Notes: generated from the sequence alone by a model not told the origin. A DNA stretch of 24,002 bases from an uncultured Pseudomonadota bacterium (GCA_947165555.1 CAMVAR010000002.1:1-24002), one strand, 5' to 3'. Shown: positions 1 to 7,738, numbered from the stretch's first letter. Numbers and translations: made by a program.

Positions 1-5
1 AATTA

Positions 6-201
6 AAACCGGGTTTATCCCGGTTTTCATTTTGGTATAGTCGCGACGGATGAGGACCCCAGGTCCGACAAAATAGCAGTTGAGAACAAGCAAAGCGTAG
101 TTCGAAACGTTGCGATTTGGAAAGGGGCCCACGAATGAAATGAGTGGGAATATACAATCCCTTTGCCGCTACCAAAATTTAAACCGTGTGTGTCCCGGTT
201 T
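6..201. repeat. Short non-coding element with 32-nt imperfect terminal inverted repeats (MITE-like)
   Basis: The two ends (6-37, and 170-201 reverse-complemented) align without gaps at 24 of 32 positions. Both read AAACCGGG, then 8 mostly different bases, then GGTTT(T/A)(C/A)ATTTTGGTA. Each end also folds on itself: 5-13 pairs with 19-27, and 181-186 pairs with 196-201, the latter followed by eight T (203-210). The interior has further small hairpins, for example GGACC/GGTCC around 55-67 and CCCAC/GTGGG around 129-147. The minus strand can be read as a 65-aa frame across the element, but it has no recognisable domain and is probably incidental. The element could be a MITE-like or structured intergenic repeat, or a small RNA flanked by terminators. 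No target-site duplication can be seen because the left flank is only 5 nt. Confidence 0.55.
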
Positions 202-210
202 GTTTTTTTT
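181..210 (+). terminator. Rho-independent terminator-like hairpin
   Basis: AAACCG (181-186) pairs with CGGTTT (196-201), followed by G and eight T (203-210). It would end transcription entering from the left. It coincides with the right end of the inverted-repeat element, so it may be part of that element. Confidence 0.5.
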
Positions 211-224
211 ATCCATTTTTTCAT

Positions 225-252
225 TTGCCGCGGGTAAATGAAATGATATAAT
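225..252 (+). promoter_or_regulatory. Sigma-70-type promoter for the small secreted-protein pseudogene and probably the DUF362 operon
   Basis: TTGCCG (225-230) is followed after 16 nt by TATAAT (247-252). It is the only clear promoter between the left-edge terminator and the genes at 291-2503. Confidence 0.5.
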
Positions 253-290
253 GTATATGATTTTTAAATATATAGCAAAAGAGAGAAAAG

Positions 291-504
291 ATGAAACATT
301 TGTTTTTAATGTCTGCGATTATGGTTGCGGTTTCTGTGATTGGGGGCGGGGCGGACAATTATGCCGTTTACAACACATGAAGGTTTCGGCCTTGGCGAAT
401 GTGTGCGTGATGCAAATGTTAAATCTGGATTGGCGATATACGGTTCAAACGCTGCCGATTCGCGCGATGCGGTTGAAAAATGGATAAAAGAAAGCCTTGA
501 ATAA
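291..504 (+). pseudogene. Frameshifted gene for a small secreted protein (about 72 aa if repaired)
   Basis: ATG 291 opens a frame with a clear signal peptide (MKHLFLMSAIMVAVSVIGGG) that stops at TGA 378-380. A second frame overlaps it, encodes a sensible hydrophilic tail (HEGFGLGECVRDANVKSG... ending KWIKESLE) and stops at TAA 502-504. Removing one base near 370-376 joins the two into a roughly 72-residue exported protein with one cysteine in the mature part. The tail alone could start at ATG 361 but would lack the signal peptide. I do not recognise the family. The break could be real decay or an assembly error. The DUF362 gene follows 18 nt later and would share the promoter at 225-252. Confidence 0.5.
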
Positions 505-522
505 AAAAGGGGAAAATACAAG

Positions 523-1479
523 ATGGACAAGAAAAAAATAATTGTTGCCGCCGCAATCGGTGCGGTTGTTGGGTCGGGTGGCGTGATTGTTCACAATGTG
601 GTTGCGGAAAGCGAACCGATTGTATATTTTACGCGTGATATTTCGCCGGCGGGACTGCAACGGGCGTATAAAGCCTTGGGTTGGACGCCCAAGGCGCCGG
701 TTGGTGTTAAAATGAGTACCGGCGAATCCGCAAAAAGTAATTATCTGCGCCCGGAACTTATCAAAGATTTAATTGGTGAAATCGACGGGACGATTGTTGA
801 ATGTAATACCGCATACGGCGGAAATCGGTCGGACAGTAAATCGCATTGGGCCGCAATACGCGAACGTGGTTTTTTGGATGTTGCGCCTGTTGACATTATG
901 GATGAAGAAGGTTCTATGACATTGCCGGTTGATGGTGGAAATGTTTTGAATGAAAACTATGTGGGGACACATTTTGCAAATTATCCGTCGTATGTGGTAC
1001 TGTCGCATTTCAAGGGGCATGCGATGGCGGGATTTGGTGGTGCGATTAAAAATATATCAATCGGGTTTGCAAGTTCCATGGGTAAAAAATGGATTCACAG
1101 TGGTGGAAAATCCAAAGAATCTATGTGGGGTGGCGAACAAAACGCGTTCTTGGAATCTATGGCTGATGCCGCCAAGTCCGTGACAAATTATGTTGGTCAT
1201 GACAATATGGTTTATATAAATGTATTGAATCGTATAAGTATCGATTGTGATTGTGATGGTGACCCGACCGAACCAGATATTCATGATATTGGTATCTTGG
1301 TATCGCGTGACCCGGTTGCCATTGACCAGGCCGGTATAGATATGGTATCCAAGGCCGATGGTAATGAAAGCCTTATGCAAAGAATTGCCGAAAAAAACGG
1401 TCTGCACACATTAGAGGCCGCAGAAAAAATCGGCGTTGGTTCGCGTAAATATAAATTGGTTGATTTAGACAAGGAGTAA
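523..1479 (+). CDS. DUF362 domain protein with N-terminal membrane anchor or signal
   Basis: This 318-residue protein has an N-terminal hydrophobic segment (residues about 5-28) after a lysine-rich start, so it is exported or membrane-anchored. The body matches the DUF362 family, often described as uncharacterised Fe-S-centre proteins. Visible family landmarks are HFKGHAMAGFGGAIKNISIG at 162-181 and DIGILVSRDPVAIDQAG at about 255-271. Many relatives carry a 4Fe-4S ferredoxin insert. Here the equivalent place has only a CDC pair (Cys242, Cys244), so no complete cluster motif is present. The biochemical role of the family is unknown to me. The start is supported by AAGGGG at 508-513. An alpha/beta hydrolase gene begins 5 nt after the stop, suggesting co-translation and a joint role in the envelope. 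Confidence 0.8.
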   Translation: MDKKKIIVAAAIGAVVGSGGVIVHNVVAESEPIVYFTRDISPAGLQRAYKALGWTPKAPVGVKMSTGESAKSNYLRPELIKDLIGEIDGTIVECNTAYGGNRSDSKSHWAAIRERGFLDVAPVDIMDEEGSMTLPVDGGNVLNENYVGTHFANYPSYVVLSHFKGHAMAGFGGAIKNISIGFASSMGKKWIHSGGKSKESMWGGEQNAFLESMADAAKSVTNYVGHDNMVYINVLNRISIDCDCDGDPTEPDIHDIGILVSRDPVAIDQAGIDMVSKADGNESLMQRIAEKNGLHTLEAAEKIGVGSRKYKLVDLDKE

Positions 1480-1483
1480 AATT

Positions 1484-2503
1484 ATGAAATGGTTGGTTTT
1501 GATAATATGTGCGTGTGTTTTGGTAGGTGTGGTGATTTGGCGTCATTCGTGTTCGTGGGATAATGTTTTTCCGCGCGATGAAAATGTCACGGTCCAGAAA
1601 GTGCATTTCAAAAATCGGTACGGCATAGATTTAACCGGTGATTTATATATGCCAAAAAATAAATCATCGGAAAAATTGCCGGCAATTGCCGTGGCGGGGC
1701 CATTTGGTGCGGTCAAAGAACAGTCTTCTGGGCTTTATGCCCAGGAAATGGCGCGGCGGGGTTTTATTGCGATGGCGTTTGACCCATCGTTCACCGGACA
1801 AAGTGGTGGTAACGTGCGGAATGTGGCATCGCCAGACATAAATACCGAAGATTTTTCGGCCGCGGTTGATTATTTGGTAAACAGGGCGGATGTTGATGCC
1901 GATAAAATCGGGATTATCGGAATCTGTGGTTGGGGCGGAATGGCAATAAATGCCGCCGCAATGGATACCCGTATTCGCGCAACCGTTGCGTCAACCATGT
2001 ATGATATGACACGGGTTACCGCAAATGGATACTTTGATGCCGATAATAATGCTGATGCGCGTTTTGCCCCAAAATCAGTAATGAGTGCGCAACGAACACA
2101 AGACTATAAAAACGGTCGATATGAATTGGCGGGCGGGGTGGTTGACCCATTGCCAGATGATGCCCCGGGATTTGTCAAAGATTACTATGCGTATTATAAA
2201 ACACCGCGTGGATATCACAAACGTTCGTTAAATTCGAATGATGGATGGAATAAAACCAGTGCGCTGTCGTTTATTAATATGCCACTGTTGCAATACGCCG
2301 ATGAAATTCGCAGTGCGGTATTACTTGTTCACGGTGAAAACGCGCACAGTCGGTATTTTAGTGAAGATGCCTTCAAAAAACTGCGTGGAGATAACAAAGA
2401 GTTGGTAATTATACCGGGGGCGTCGCATGTTGACCTGTATGACAATATGGAAAAAATACCGTTTGATAAAATCGAATCGTTTATGCAAAGGAATATGGAT
2501 TAA
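1484..2503 (+). CDS. Membrane-anchored alpha/beta hydrolase (dienelactone hydrolase-like)
   Basis: This 339-residue protein has one N-terminal hydrophobic anchor (residues 3-19). The rest reads as an alpha/beta hydrolase: an oxyanion-loop-like stretch AVAGPFGAVKEQ at 69-80, the nucleophile-elbow region IGIICGWGG-type (actual residues IIGICGWGG at 144-152), then LVHGEN (281-286) before the acid region and GASHVDLYD with His315 near the end. At the elbow the usual Ser is absent. In GICGW, Cys148 occupies the nucleophile place, as in dienelactone hydrolase, which uses Cys. The substrate is unknown. The SD lies in the tail of the preceding DUF362 gene (AAGGAG, about 1472-1477), so the two genes are tightly coupled. 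No terminator is evident before the antisense tRNA downstream. Confidence 0.8.
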   Translation: MKWLVLIICACVLVGVVIWRHSCSWDNVFPRDENVTVQKVHFKNRYGIDLTGDLYMPKNKSSEKLPAIAVAGPFGAVKEQSSGLYAQEMARRGFIAMAFDPSFTGQSGGNVRNVASPDINTEDFSAAVDYLVNRADVDADKIGIIGICGWGGMAINAAAMDTRIRATVASTMYDMTRVTANGYFDADNNADARFAPKSVMSAQRTQDYKNGRYELAGGVVDPLPDDAPGFVKDYYAYYKTPRGYHKRSLNSNDGWNKTSALSFINMPLLQYADEIRSAVLLVHGENAHSRYFSEDAFKKLRGDNKELVIIPGASHVDLYDNMEKIPFDKIESFMQRNMD

Positions 2504-2516
2504 TTGGCGGTGTTCA

Positions 2517-2590
2517 TGGTGCCCTAAGCAAGAATCGGACTTGCGACTCGTCCTTACCAAGGACGTGTTTTACCACTAGACTATTAGGGC
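2517..2590 (-). tRNA. tRNA-Thr (anticodon GGT)
   Basis: On the minus strand the acceptor stem GCCCTAA (2584-2590) pairs with TTAGGGC (2521-2527), followed by discriminator A and an encoded CCA (2517-2519). The anticodon arm is CGTCC-TTGGTAA-GGACG, with GGT in the anticodon position. The T arm is GCAAG-TCCGATT-CTTGC. The D arm contains the usual AGTGGTAA loop. The length is 74 nt including CCA. It lies antisense in the gap between the hydrolase and DUF805 genes. Confidence 0.93.
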
Positions 2591-2610
2591 GATTTTCAAA
2601 ATACCATTCG

Positions 2611-2638
2611 ATTATACGGGTGTATGCAAAAAAATCAA
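2611..2638 (-). promoter_or_regulatory. Promoter of the tRNA-Thr gene
   Basis: On the minus strand TTGATT (2633-2638) is followed after 16 nt by TATAAT (2611-2616). The expected start is about 14 nt before the mature tRNA 5' end at 2590. Confidence 0.6.
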
Positions 2639-2663
2639 GTAAAATCGTTTTGGTGTTATTGTA

Positions 2664-2692
2664 TTGATTGTATTCATATTATGTGATATAAT
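2664..2692 (+). promoter_or_regulatory. Promoter of the DUF805 gene
   Basis: TTGATT (2664-2669), a 17-nt spacer, and TATAAT (2687-2692) form a near-consensus promoter with a leader of about 25 nt before the AAAGGAG SD (2711-2717). Confidence 0.65.
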
Positions 2693-2723
2693 GCCCCATG
2701 TCTGATAAACAAAGGAGACAATC

Positions 2724-3152
2724 ATGGCAAAACAAGGTATGAATACAGTTAAATTTGCATTAAAAAATTTCTGGACAGATTATGTGGGCTATGGGCGTGC
2801 AAATCGTGCAGAATTTTGGTGGGTATTTTTGTTTTATTCGTTACTGGTTCCGTTCGTAATTAGTTTCGTGTTTAATTTTATTGCGGCATTTTGCGCGGCG
2901 TCAATTGGTTCTAATTATAATTCGTGTACACAGATATTTTTGGGATTGGATATGGTTATATCAATGGGTTGGTCTTTGGTTCTTTTGGTTGGGGCGTTCT
3001 GTTTATCGGTTCGTCGTTTGCATGACACCAATCGGTCGGCATGGAATTTATTATGGGGGCTGTTACCGATTGTTGGCGCAATAATATTGTTGGTTTATTT
3101 TATTATGCCGGGGGACAAGGGCGCAAACAGGTTTGGTAAACCGCGTAATTAG
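2724..3152 (+). CDS. DUF805 family inner-membrane protein
   Basis: This 142-residue protein matches DUF805. It has an N-terminal FWxxYxxYxGRANRAEFWW block (residues about 12-30), several membrane segments (about 30-57, 80-95, 110-130), the loop SVRRLHDTNRSAWNLL near 95-110, and a C-terminal PGDKGANRFG signature. It resides in the inner membrane, and its molecular function is not established. A strong AAAGGAG SD precedes ATG 2724, and the gene has its own promoter (2664-2692). It appears monocistronic, ending before the aspS leader. Confidence 0.88.
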   Translation: MAKQGMNTVKFALKNFWTDYVGYGRANRAEFWWVFLFYSLLVPFVISFVFNFIAAFCAASIGSNYNSCTQIFLGLDMVISMGWSLVLLVGAFCLSVRRLHDTNRSAWNLLWGLLPIVGAIILLVYFIMPGDKGANRFGKPRN

Positions 3153-3182
3153 TTATAAAAATTCTTGCAAATTGGTTTTTAG

Positions 3183-3349
3183 GGGGGTATCATCCATCGT
3201 GGATTTTGGAATATAACGTTGATGTGGCCGACAACCACGGAGTTACCCCCAAAAAAACCGCAAAAGTGATAAATTCGGGTGGCACCGCGCATAGTGATTT
3301 TATGCGCCCCGAAAGAAAACGTTTAAATAATACGGGTGCCGAATCTTTC
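3183..3349 (+). promoter_or_regulatory. T-box riboswitch-like leader of aspS (predicted tRNA-Asp sensor)
   Basis: The T-box sequence GGGTGGCACCGCG (3277-3289) sits in a canonical antiterminator fold. Helix A1 is TTCGGG (3274-3279) with CCCGAA (3308-3313). The 7-nt bulge is TGGCACC (3280-3286). Helix A2 is GCGCATA (3287-3293) with TATGCGC (3301-3307). The bulge TGGC would pair with the 3' end GCCA of uncharged tRNA-Asp, whose discriminator is G. Upstream, GGGGGTA (3183-3189) pairs with TACCCCC (3244-3250) to close a stem-I-like domain. It contains GACA (3230-3233), an Asp codon plus the purine expected after a specifier. A competing fold is available: ATTC (3273-3276) with GAAT (3341-3344), and GGCACC (3281-3286) with GGTGCC (3335-3340), destroying the antiterminator. 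Only a weak T-rich tract follows (3346-3356), so termination versus translational control is unresolved. Stem I is short and has no stem II/III between it and the T-box. Confidence 0.8.
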
Positions 3350-3383
3350 TGATTTTGTCGCCCAAAAAGTAAAAGGGTAAAAG

Positions 3384-5153
3384 ATGTTATCACTGGAATC
3401 AAAATACAGAACGCATACATGCGGGGAATTGAGTGCAAAAAATGTCGGCGAAACGGTAACATTGGCCGGGTGGGTTCATCGCAAGCGCGACCATGGGTCG
3501 TTATTATTTATTGACCTGCGCGATAATTATGGGATTACCCAGATTGTTATTGATGGCGGAAATGCCGATTTGGAACGGTTGCGCCCAGAATCTGTGTTAC
3601 AGGTAACCGGTGCGGTTGTTGCGCGTGATGCGTCCCAGGTTAATGATAAAATACCAACCGGTGAAATCGAGATTCAGGTTAAATCGTGGGATGTTTTAAC
3701 ATCGGCGGATGTTTTGCCGTTCCAGGTGTTCGGTGACGATGAAACAAGTGAAGAATTAAGATACAGATATCGTTTCTTGGATTTACGTCGTGAAAAATTG
3801 CACAATAATATTTTAATGCGTAACAAAATGATGAAATGGTTGCGCGATAGAATGTGGGATTTGGGGTTTTCGGAATTCCAAACACCGTTGTTGACCGCGG
3901 ATTCACCCGAAGGCGCACGCAGTTTTTTGGTGCCAAGTCGTTTGCATCATGGTAAATTTTATGCGTTGCCCCAGGCACCGCAAATGTTTAAACAGTTGTT
4001 ACAGGTGTCTGGATTTGACCGTTATTTTCAAATTGCACCGTGTTTTCGTGATGAAGATTTGCGCGCGGACAGATTGTTAGAATTTTATCAATTGGACCTG
4101 GAAATGTCGTTTGTTGATTTGCCAGATATCCAGGCCGTAGGCGAAGCAGTAATGCCGGATTTTGTGCGTGCATTTGCTCCGGATGCAAATGTGTATCCGG
4201 AAATTCCACATATATCGTTTGATGATGCGATGTTAAAATATGGGTCCGATAAACCGGATTTGCGTAACCCGATTTTAATATCTGATGTAACAGATGTTTT
4301 TCGTGGGTCTGATTTTGGAATTTTTGCAAATGCAATTGAAAATGGTGCCGTGGTGCGTGCAATTCCTGCACCAAACAGCGCGGACCGGCCACGTTCGTGG
4401 TTTGATAAACTGGGCGAATACGCCGTCAAAGAATTAGGACTTGGTGGATTGGGTTACATCGTATTTGCAGACGAGCCCAAGGGACCGGTTGCAAAAAAAC
4501 TGGATGCGAAACGTATTGAACGGTTGCATGAAATCGCGGGTGATAATTCTTCATTATTCTTTGTGTGTGATATGGTGGATAATGCGGCGCGGGCGGCGGG
4601 GCGTTTGCGTAATAAACTGGGCGAAGATTTGGGTTTGGTTAATCCGCGTGACTTTGCATTTTGTTGGGTCGATAATTTCCCATTCTTTGAACCGGATGAA
4701 AATAGGGGCGGGGCACCCAAATTTACACATAACCCATTTTCGTTCCCGATGGCAACGTTGGACGAATTATCAACGCGTGACCCGTTTACAATCAAGGCCG
4801 CGCAATTTGATATGGTGCTAAATGGTATGGAAATTTGCAGTGGGGGGCTTCGTAACTATAACCCGGATGTTATGAAAAAATGTTTCGAAATTGCCGGATA
4901 TCCAATAGAGGCGGTTGAAAAGAATTTCTCGGGCCTGTACACCGCGTTTCAATATGGTGCGCCACCACATGGTGGATGCGCGTTCGGATTGGAACGGTTA
5001 ATTTCAGAAATTTTGGGTATTGGTGACAGTATTCGTGAAATTGTTGCGTTTCCGGCAAATCAGCGTGGTCAAGATTTGCTAATGGGGTCGCCGAACGAAG
5101 TCAGCGAACAGCAATTGCGCGATGTGCATATTCAGGTTCGCAAAAAGAACTAA
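3384..5153 (+). CDS. aspS: Aspartyl-tRNA synthetase
   Basis: This class II aminoacyl-tRNA synthetase charges tRNA-Asp in the cytoplasm. At 589 residues it has the full bacterial-type length. Domains in order are an N-terminal OB-fold anticodon-binding domain (about 1-110, with GWVHRKRDHGSLLFIDLRD), the catalytic domain with YRFLDLRR (129-136), SPEGARSFLVPSR (174-186), QAPQMFKQLL (197-206), motif 2 FRDEDLRADR (221-230), a GAD-type insertion (about 280-410), and motif 3 GGCAFGLERL (530-539). The C-terminal block with QDLLMGSP and LRDVHI resembles alphaproteobacterial AspRS. Whether it also aspartylates tRNA-Asn cannot be judged here. The start at ATG 3384 follows a weak AAAGGG SD (3373-3377). 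Expression is predicted to be controlled by the T-box-like leader at 3183-3349, and a strong terminator follows at 5175. Confidence 0.97.
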   Translation: MLSLESKYRTHTCGELSAKNVGETVTLAGWVHRKRDHGSLLFIDLRDNYGITQIVIDGGNADLERLRPESVLQVTGAVVARDASQVNDKIPTGEIEIQVKSWDVLTSADVLPFQVFGDDETSEELRYRYRFLDLRREKLHNNILMRNKMMKWLRDRMWDLGFSEFQTPLLTADSPEGARSFLVPSRLHHGKFYALPQAPQMFKQLLQVSGFDRYFQIAPCFRDEDLRADRLLEFYQLDLEMSFVDLPDIQAVGEAVMPDFVRAFAPDANVYPEIPHISFDDAMLKYGSDKPDLRNPILISDVTDVFRGSDFGIFANAIENGAVVRAIPAPNSADRPRSWFDKLGEYAVKELGLGGLGYIVFADEPKGPVAKKLDAKRIERLHEIAGDNSSLFFVCDMVDNAARAAGRLRNKLGEDLGLVNPRDFAFCWVDNFPFFEPDENRGGAPKFTHNPFSFPMATLDELSTRDPFTIKAAQFDMVLNGMEICSGGLRNYNPDVMKKCFEIAGYPIEAVEKNFSGLYTAFQYGAPPHGGCAFGLERLISEILGIGDSIREIVAFPANQRGQDLLMGSPNEVSEQQLRDVHIQVRKKN

Positions 5154-5174
5154 ATAGATTGTGGTGCCCAATAA

Positions 5175-5199
5175 CGCCCGCATTTTTGCGGGCGGTTTT
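5175..5199 (+). terminator. Rho-independent terminator of aspS
   Basis: CGCCCGC (5175-5181) and GCGGGCG (5188-5194) form a perfect 7-bp stem with loop ATTTTT, followed by GTTTT. It sits 21 nt after the aspS stop and just before the 3' end of the convergent AsmA-like gene. Confidence 0.85.
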
Positions 5200-5207
5200 C
5201 TGTTGTA

Positions 5208-7688
5208 TTAAAATTTTTTGTGGGTTTTGATAAATGTGCGCATATATATTGGGTCAAAGTACCGCATTATTTCCGATAATGAATACATACGGCGCCCCGT
5301 TGGTGAAATAGATAATGGTATCGTTACCATGTCGGGGGCGACACCACGTAAATTTATATTGCCGCGTATTGATAATGCGCCGTTCGTCACAGTTAACTCG
5401 GCACGACCCGTGGCGTGATGAACGGAAAATTCCAATGGTGTGGTGGTTGCAAAATTTCCATTTTCATATTTACCAATAATACGCATGTTTTTTAATCTGG
5501 TTGCCCCAGATTCTAATGCCATAATAATATTATCTTGGATGTTTAACCGAGTTAATTCGTCGGCGTTTGCGTAAAAATTGTCCAGTCCTAATCCAATTAT
5601 ATAGCCGCCATCTAATGTTATATCCATATCCCCAGACAGGTTATACCAGATGTCGTGTGCAATATGGCCATGGGTGTGCAGTTGCATTTCGGCCGTGATT
5701 TTTGTGTTGCGTAAATTAATCGGAAACGTGTTACGGAACAATTCGCCATTGATTACAAAATTATTCATCTGAATGAATATATCGTACATGGCGCGTTCTT
5801 GGATTATGGTGATTAACATGTTGCCACGTGCCGTGTCCGATATAGAAAATGTTTGGGTTCCTGATTTTAAAGAATATACAAAATTATTATATTCATTTTG
5901 ATTATATATCAATTTGTCTGCGGTCAGGTACACATTACGATTTAATCCAAATGGTAATAAAATAGGCGCATTTGTAAAAAATTCCATTTCAGAATATCGG
6001 GCAAAAAATTCTTGATTTAAAAACGTATCTAAAATTAATGCGTCGGTGTGTATGGTTATATCTTCGGGGGTTGCGGTGCCGGTAAATACATGATTACCAA
6101 TTTTTATTGTCAATTCCGAAATATCGCCACGGTCGTTGTAAAAACCAGACACGCTGTAACAACTGTTGTTCAATGTGGGAAGGTCTGTATTTGGAAAAGC
6201 TTTTTTAATATTTGTTCCAATAAGGTGGAATAAGTTATTTTGTAATGTTAATGACCATTGTTGATTTGTTGGTGTGAATACCATTGTGCGGTTGGTCCAA
6301 ATCATGTTGCCGGGTTCAGTCATCATAAATTCTGGCAAAATTTTAATCGTAGGATTTAACCAACGTAGATTTTTACCATAGATATAATTATATTGTACAC
6401 GTGTGCCATCCGGCTCAATAATATATTTACCGCCAATGTCGGAAAATTTGAATTCGATTTCGGCGTTTTTGATTCCAAAGCGTCTGACAAGTTGATTTAA
6501 TTCATCACCGCTAAGTGCAGTTTGTGACGTTATATTGGCATAAATCGTTCCATTTTTGTGTTTACTGATTTTTCCGGTTATGTTGCCGTATATAAAATCA
6601 GAACATTGCCATTTTTGTGGTGTGCCGGTAAATGTGCATGATATATCCGTATCATCAATTGTCGTTTTGATGCGTATGTTATTGGCACCGTCATGATTAA
6701 TCGTACCACCGGTTATTGATAAATTGTCTGCGATAATATTATGAATTTGAATATAGTTTTCCGTGGCAATAGCGTCTATTTTTACATGGTTCAGTTCGTG
6801 TTTTTCAAATATTAATCCGCCATAAAAATCAATGTCCAATGTTGTGTTTTTTAATATACGTGTTGGGTGGGTTAAAAACGAAAAGTCAAATGCGGTATTG
6901 TTTGAATGTAATTTTATTTTACGCCAACCGTCCGGAAACAGTTCTATTTCCCCGCGTACATTGTTTGCAATCAAATTTGTAAATTTAAATCCGTATCCGC
7001 CGTCCCATGTGAAATCCATGTGGAGATTTACACGGCGCGATATTTTTGGTTCGGAAAATTCAAACCAAGAATTTATTTTGTCGGTGTCAATGTCCAATGT
7101 TCCTGATGCCGTGCCGTTCGGATACAGTACCCCCGCAATATCAAGATTTAAATTTTTATTCTTGATGGAAAATTTTTGACCATCGAAAACAATATCGTAT
7201 TTATGTGTTCCGGTGCGAACAATTCCGGAAAATTTTCCGTGATTATATTTTCCGGTAACAATATTGTAATCTTTGTCAAGAAAACGTAACGTGCAATCGG
7301 TTATATTAATATTGTATTGTAATCCCAATGCCGCCATCGACACCAGGTTTATGTTCGCCCCACGGATTGATATTTCACCGTCCAATCGCGCGTGTGAAAA
7401 ATTAAACAGGCCCGAAAATGGAATTTTTACCGTTACGGTTCGAATTTTTCCATTCGGTGTCTTGACATCGTGTGCAACAACCGTTGTATGACCCAATATG
7501 CCAAAATTGATATCGCCGTTTATCTTTACGGGGACGCCGGTTTGTTCAAAGATGGCCGTTTGGATACGTTCGCGTGCATGATTAAGGTTTATCATGGTTG
7601 GTACAACCAACAATCCGATAATGAAAAGTGACGCAATTATAACAATTGTCCAAAATGTTCTGCGTTTATATCTTGGTTTTATTGGCAT
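5208..7688 (-). CDS. AsmA-like envelope protein with one N-terminal membrane anchor
   Basis: This 826-residue protein starts with a basic stretch (KPRYKRR) and one hydrophobic helix (about 11-31). The N-terminal part after the anchor (NLNHARERIQTAIFEQTG, then PVKINGDINFGIL) is typical of AsmA-type proteins. The C-terminal quarter is also family-like: GDMDITLDGGYIIGLGLDNF, LKNMRIIGKYENG, then VTNGALSIRGNINLRG. The middle is a long, beta-rich, Asn/Thr-rich repeat-like region. Members of this superfamily are inner-membrane-anchored periplasmic beta proteins, and several are implicated in lipid transport between membranes or outer-membrane homeostasis. Which branch this belongs to is not clear. 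The gene is convergent with aspS and divergent from uvrB. Its promoter probably overlaps the uvrB start (7721-7750). A G-run lies 13 nt before ATG 7688 and is a poor SD. Confidence 0.8.
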   Translation of the reverse strand: MPIKPRYKRRTFWTIVIIASLFIIGLLVVPTMINLNHARERIQTAIFEQTGVPVKINGDINFGILGHTTVVAHDVKTPNGKIRTVTVKIPFSGLFNFSHARLDGEISIRGANINLVSMAALGLQYNINITDCTLRFLDKDYNIVTGKYNHGKFSGIVRTGTHKYDIVFDGQKFSIKNKNLNLDIAGVLYPNGTASGTLDIDTDKINSWFEFSEPKISRRVNLHMDFTWDGGYGFKFTNLIANNVRGEIELFPDGWRKIKLHSNNTAFDFSFLTHPTRILKNTTLDIDFYGGLIFEKHELNHVKIDAIATENYIQIHNIIADNLSITGGTINHDGANNIRIKTTIDDTDISCTFTGTPQKWQCSDFIYGNITGKISKHKNGTIYANITSQTALSGDELNQLVRRFGIKNAEIEFKFSDIGGKYIIEPDGTRVQYNYIYGKNLRWLNPTIKILPEFMMTEPGNMIWTNRTMVFTPTNQQWSLTLQNNLFHLIGTNIKKAFPNTDLPTLNNSCYSVSGFYNDRGDISELTIKIGNHVFTGTATPEDITIHTDALILDTFLNQEFFARYSEMEFFTNAPILLPFGLNRNVYLTADKLIYNQNEYNNFVYSLKSGTQTFSISDTARGNMLITIIQERAMYDIFIQMNNFVINGELFRNTFPINLRNTKITAEMQLHTHGHIAHDIWYNLSGDMDITLDGGYIIGLGLDNFYANADELTRLNIQDNIIMALESGATRLKNMRIIGKYENGNFATTTPLEFSVHHATGRAELTVTNGALSIRGNINLRGVAPDMVTIPLSISPTGRRMYSLSEIMRYFDPIYMRTFIKTHKKF

Positions 7689-7710
7689 GTTGTAATTTAT
7701 CCCCCCATAC

Positions 7711-7738
7711 TTGTTTTTTCATTATAATGAATTATACT
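7711..7738 (+). promoter_or_regulatory. uvrB promoter giving a probably leaderless transcript
   Basis: TTGTTT (7711-7716), a 16-nt spacer, and TATACT (7733-7738) lie 7 nt before the GTG start at 7746, so transcription should begin at or next to the start codon. No SD is present. An alternative -10, TATAAT at 7723-7728, would give a leader of only about 10 nt, also without an SD. Confidence 0.5.

Noticed and set aside
27..224. 65-residue minus-strand frame across the left-edge element
   Set aside because: It spans both inverted-repeat ends, has no domain or SD, and its sequence is better explained by the structured repeat; kept only as part of the repeat description.
2060..2503. Reading the hydrolase as inactive because the GxSxG Ser is missing
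   Set aside because: Cys148 occupies the elbow and Cys nucleophiles occur in dienelactone-hydrolase-type enzymes, so loss of activity cannot be concluded.
3190..3462. 90-residue minus-strand frame
   Set aside because: It lies over the T-box-like leader and the start of aspS, has no SD or recognisable domain, and is an antisense shadow.
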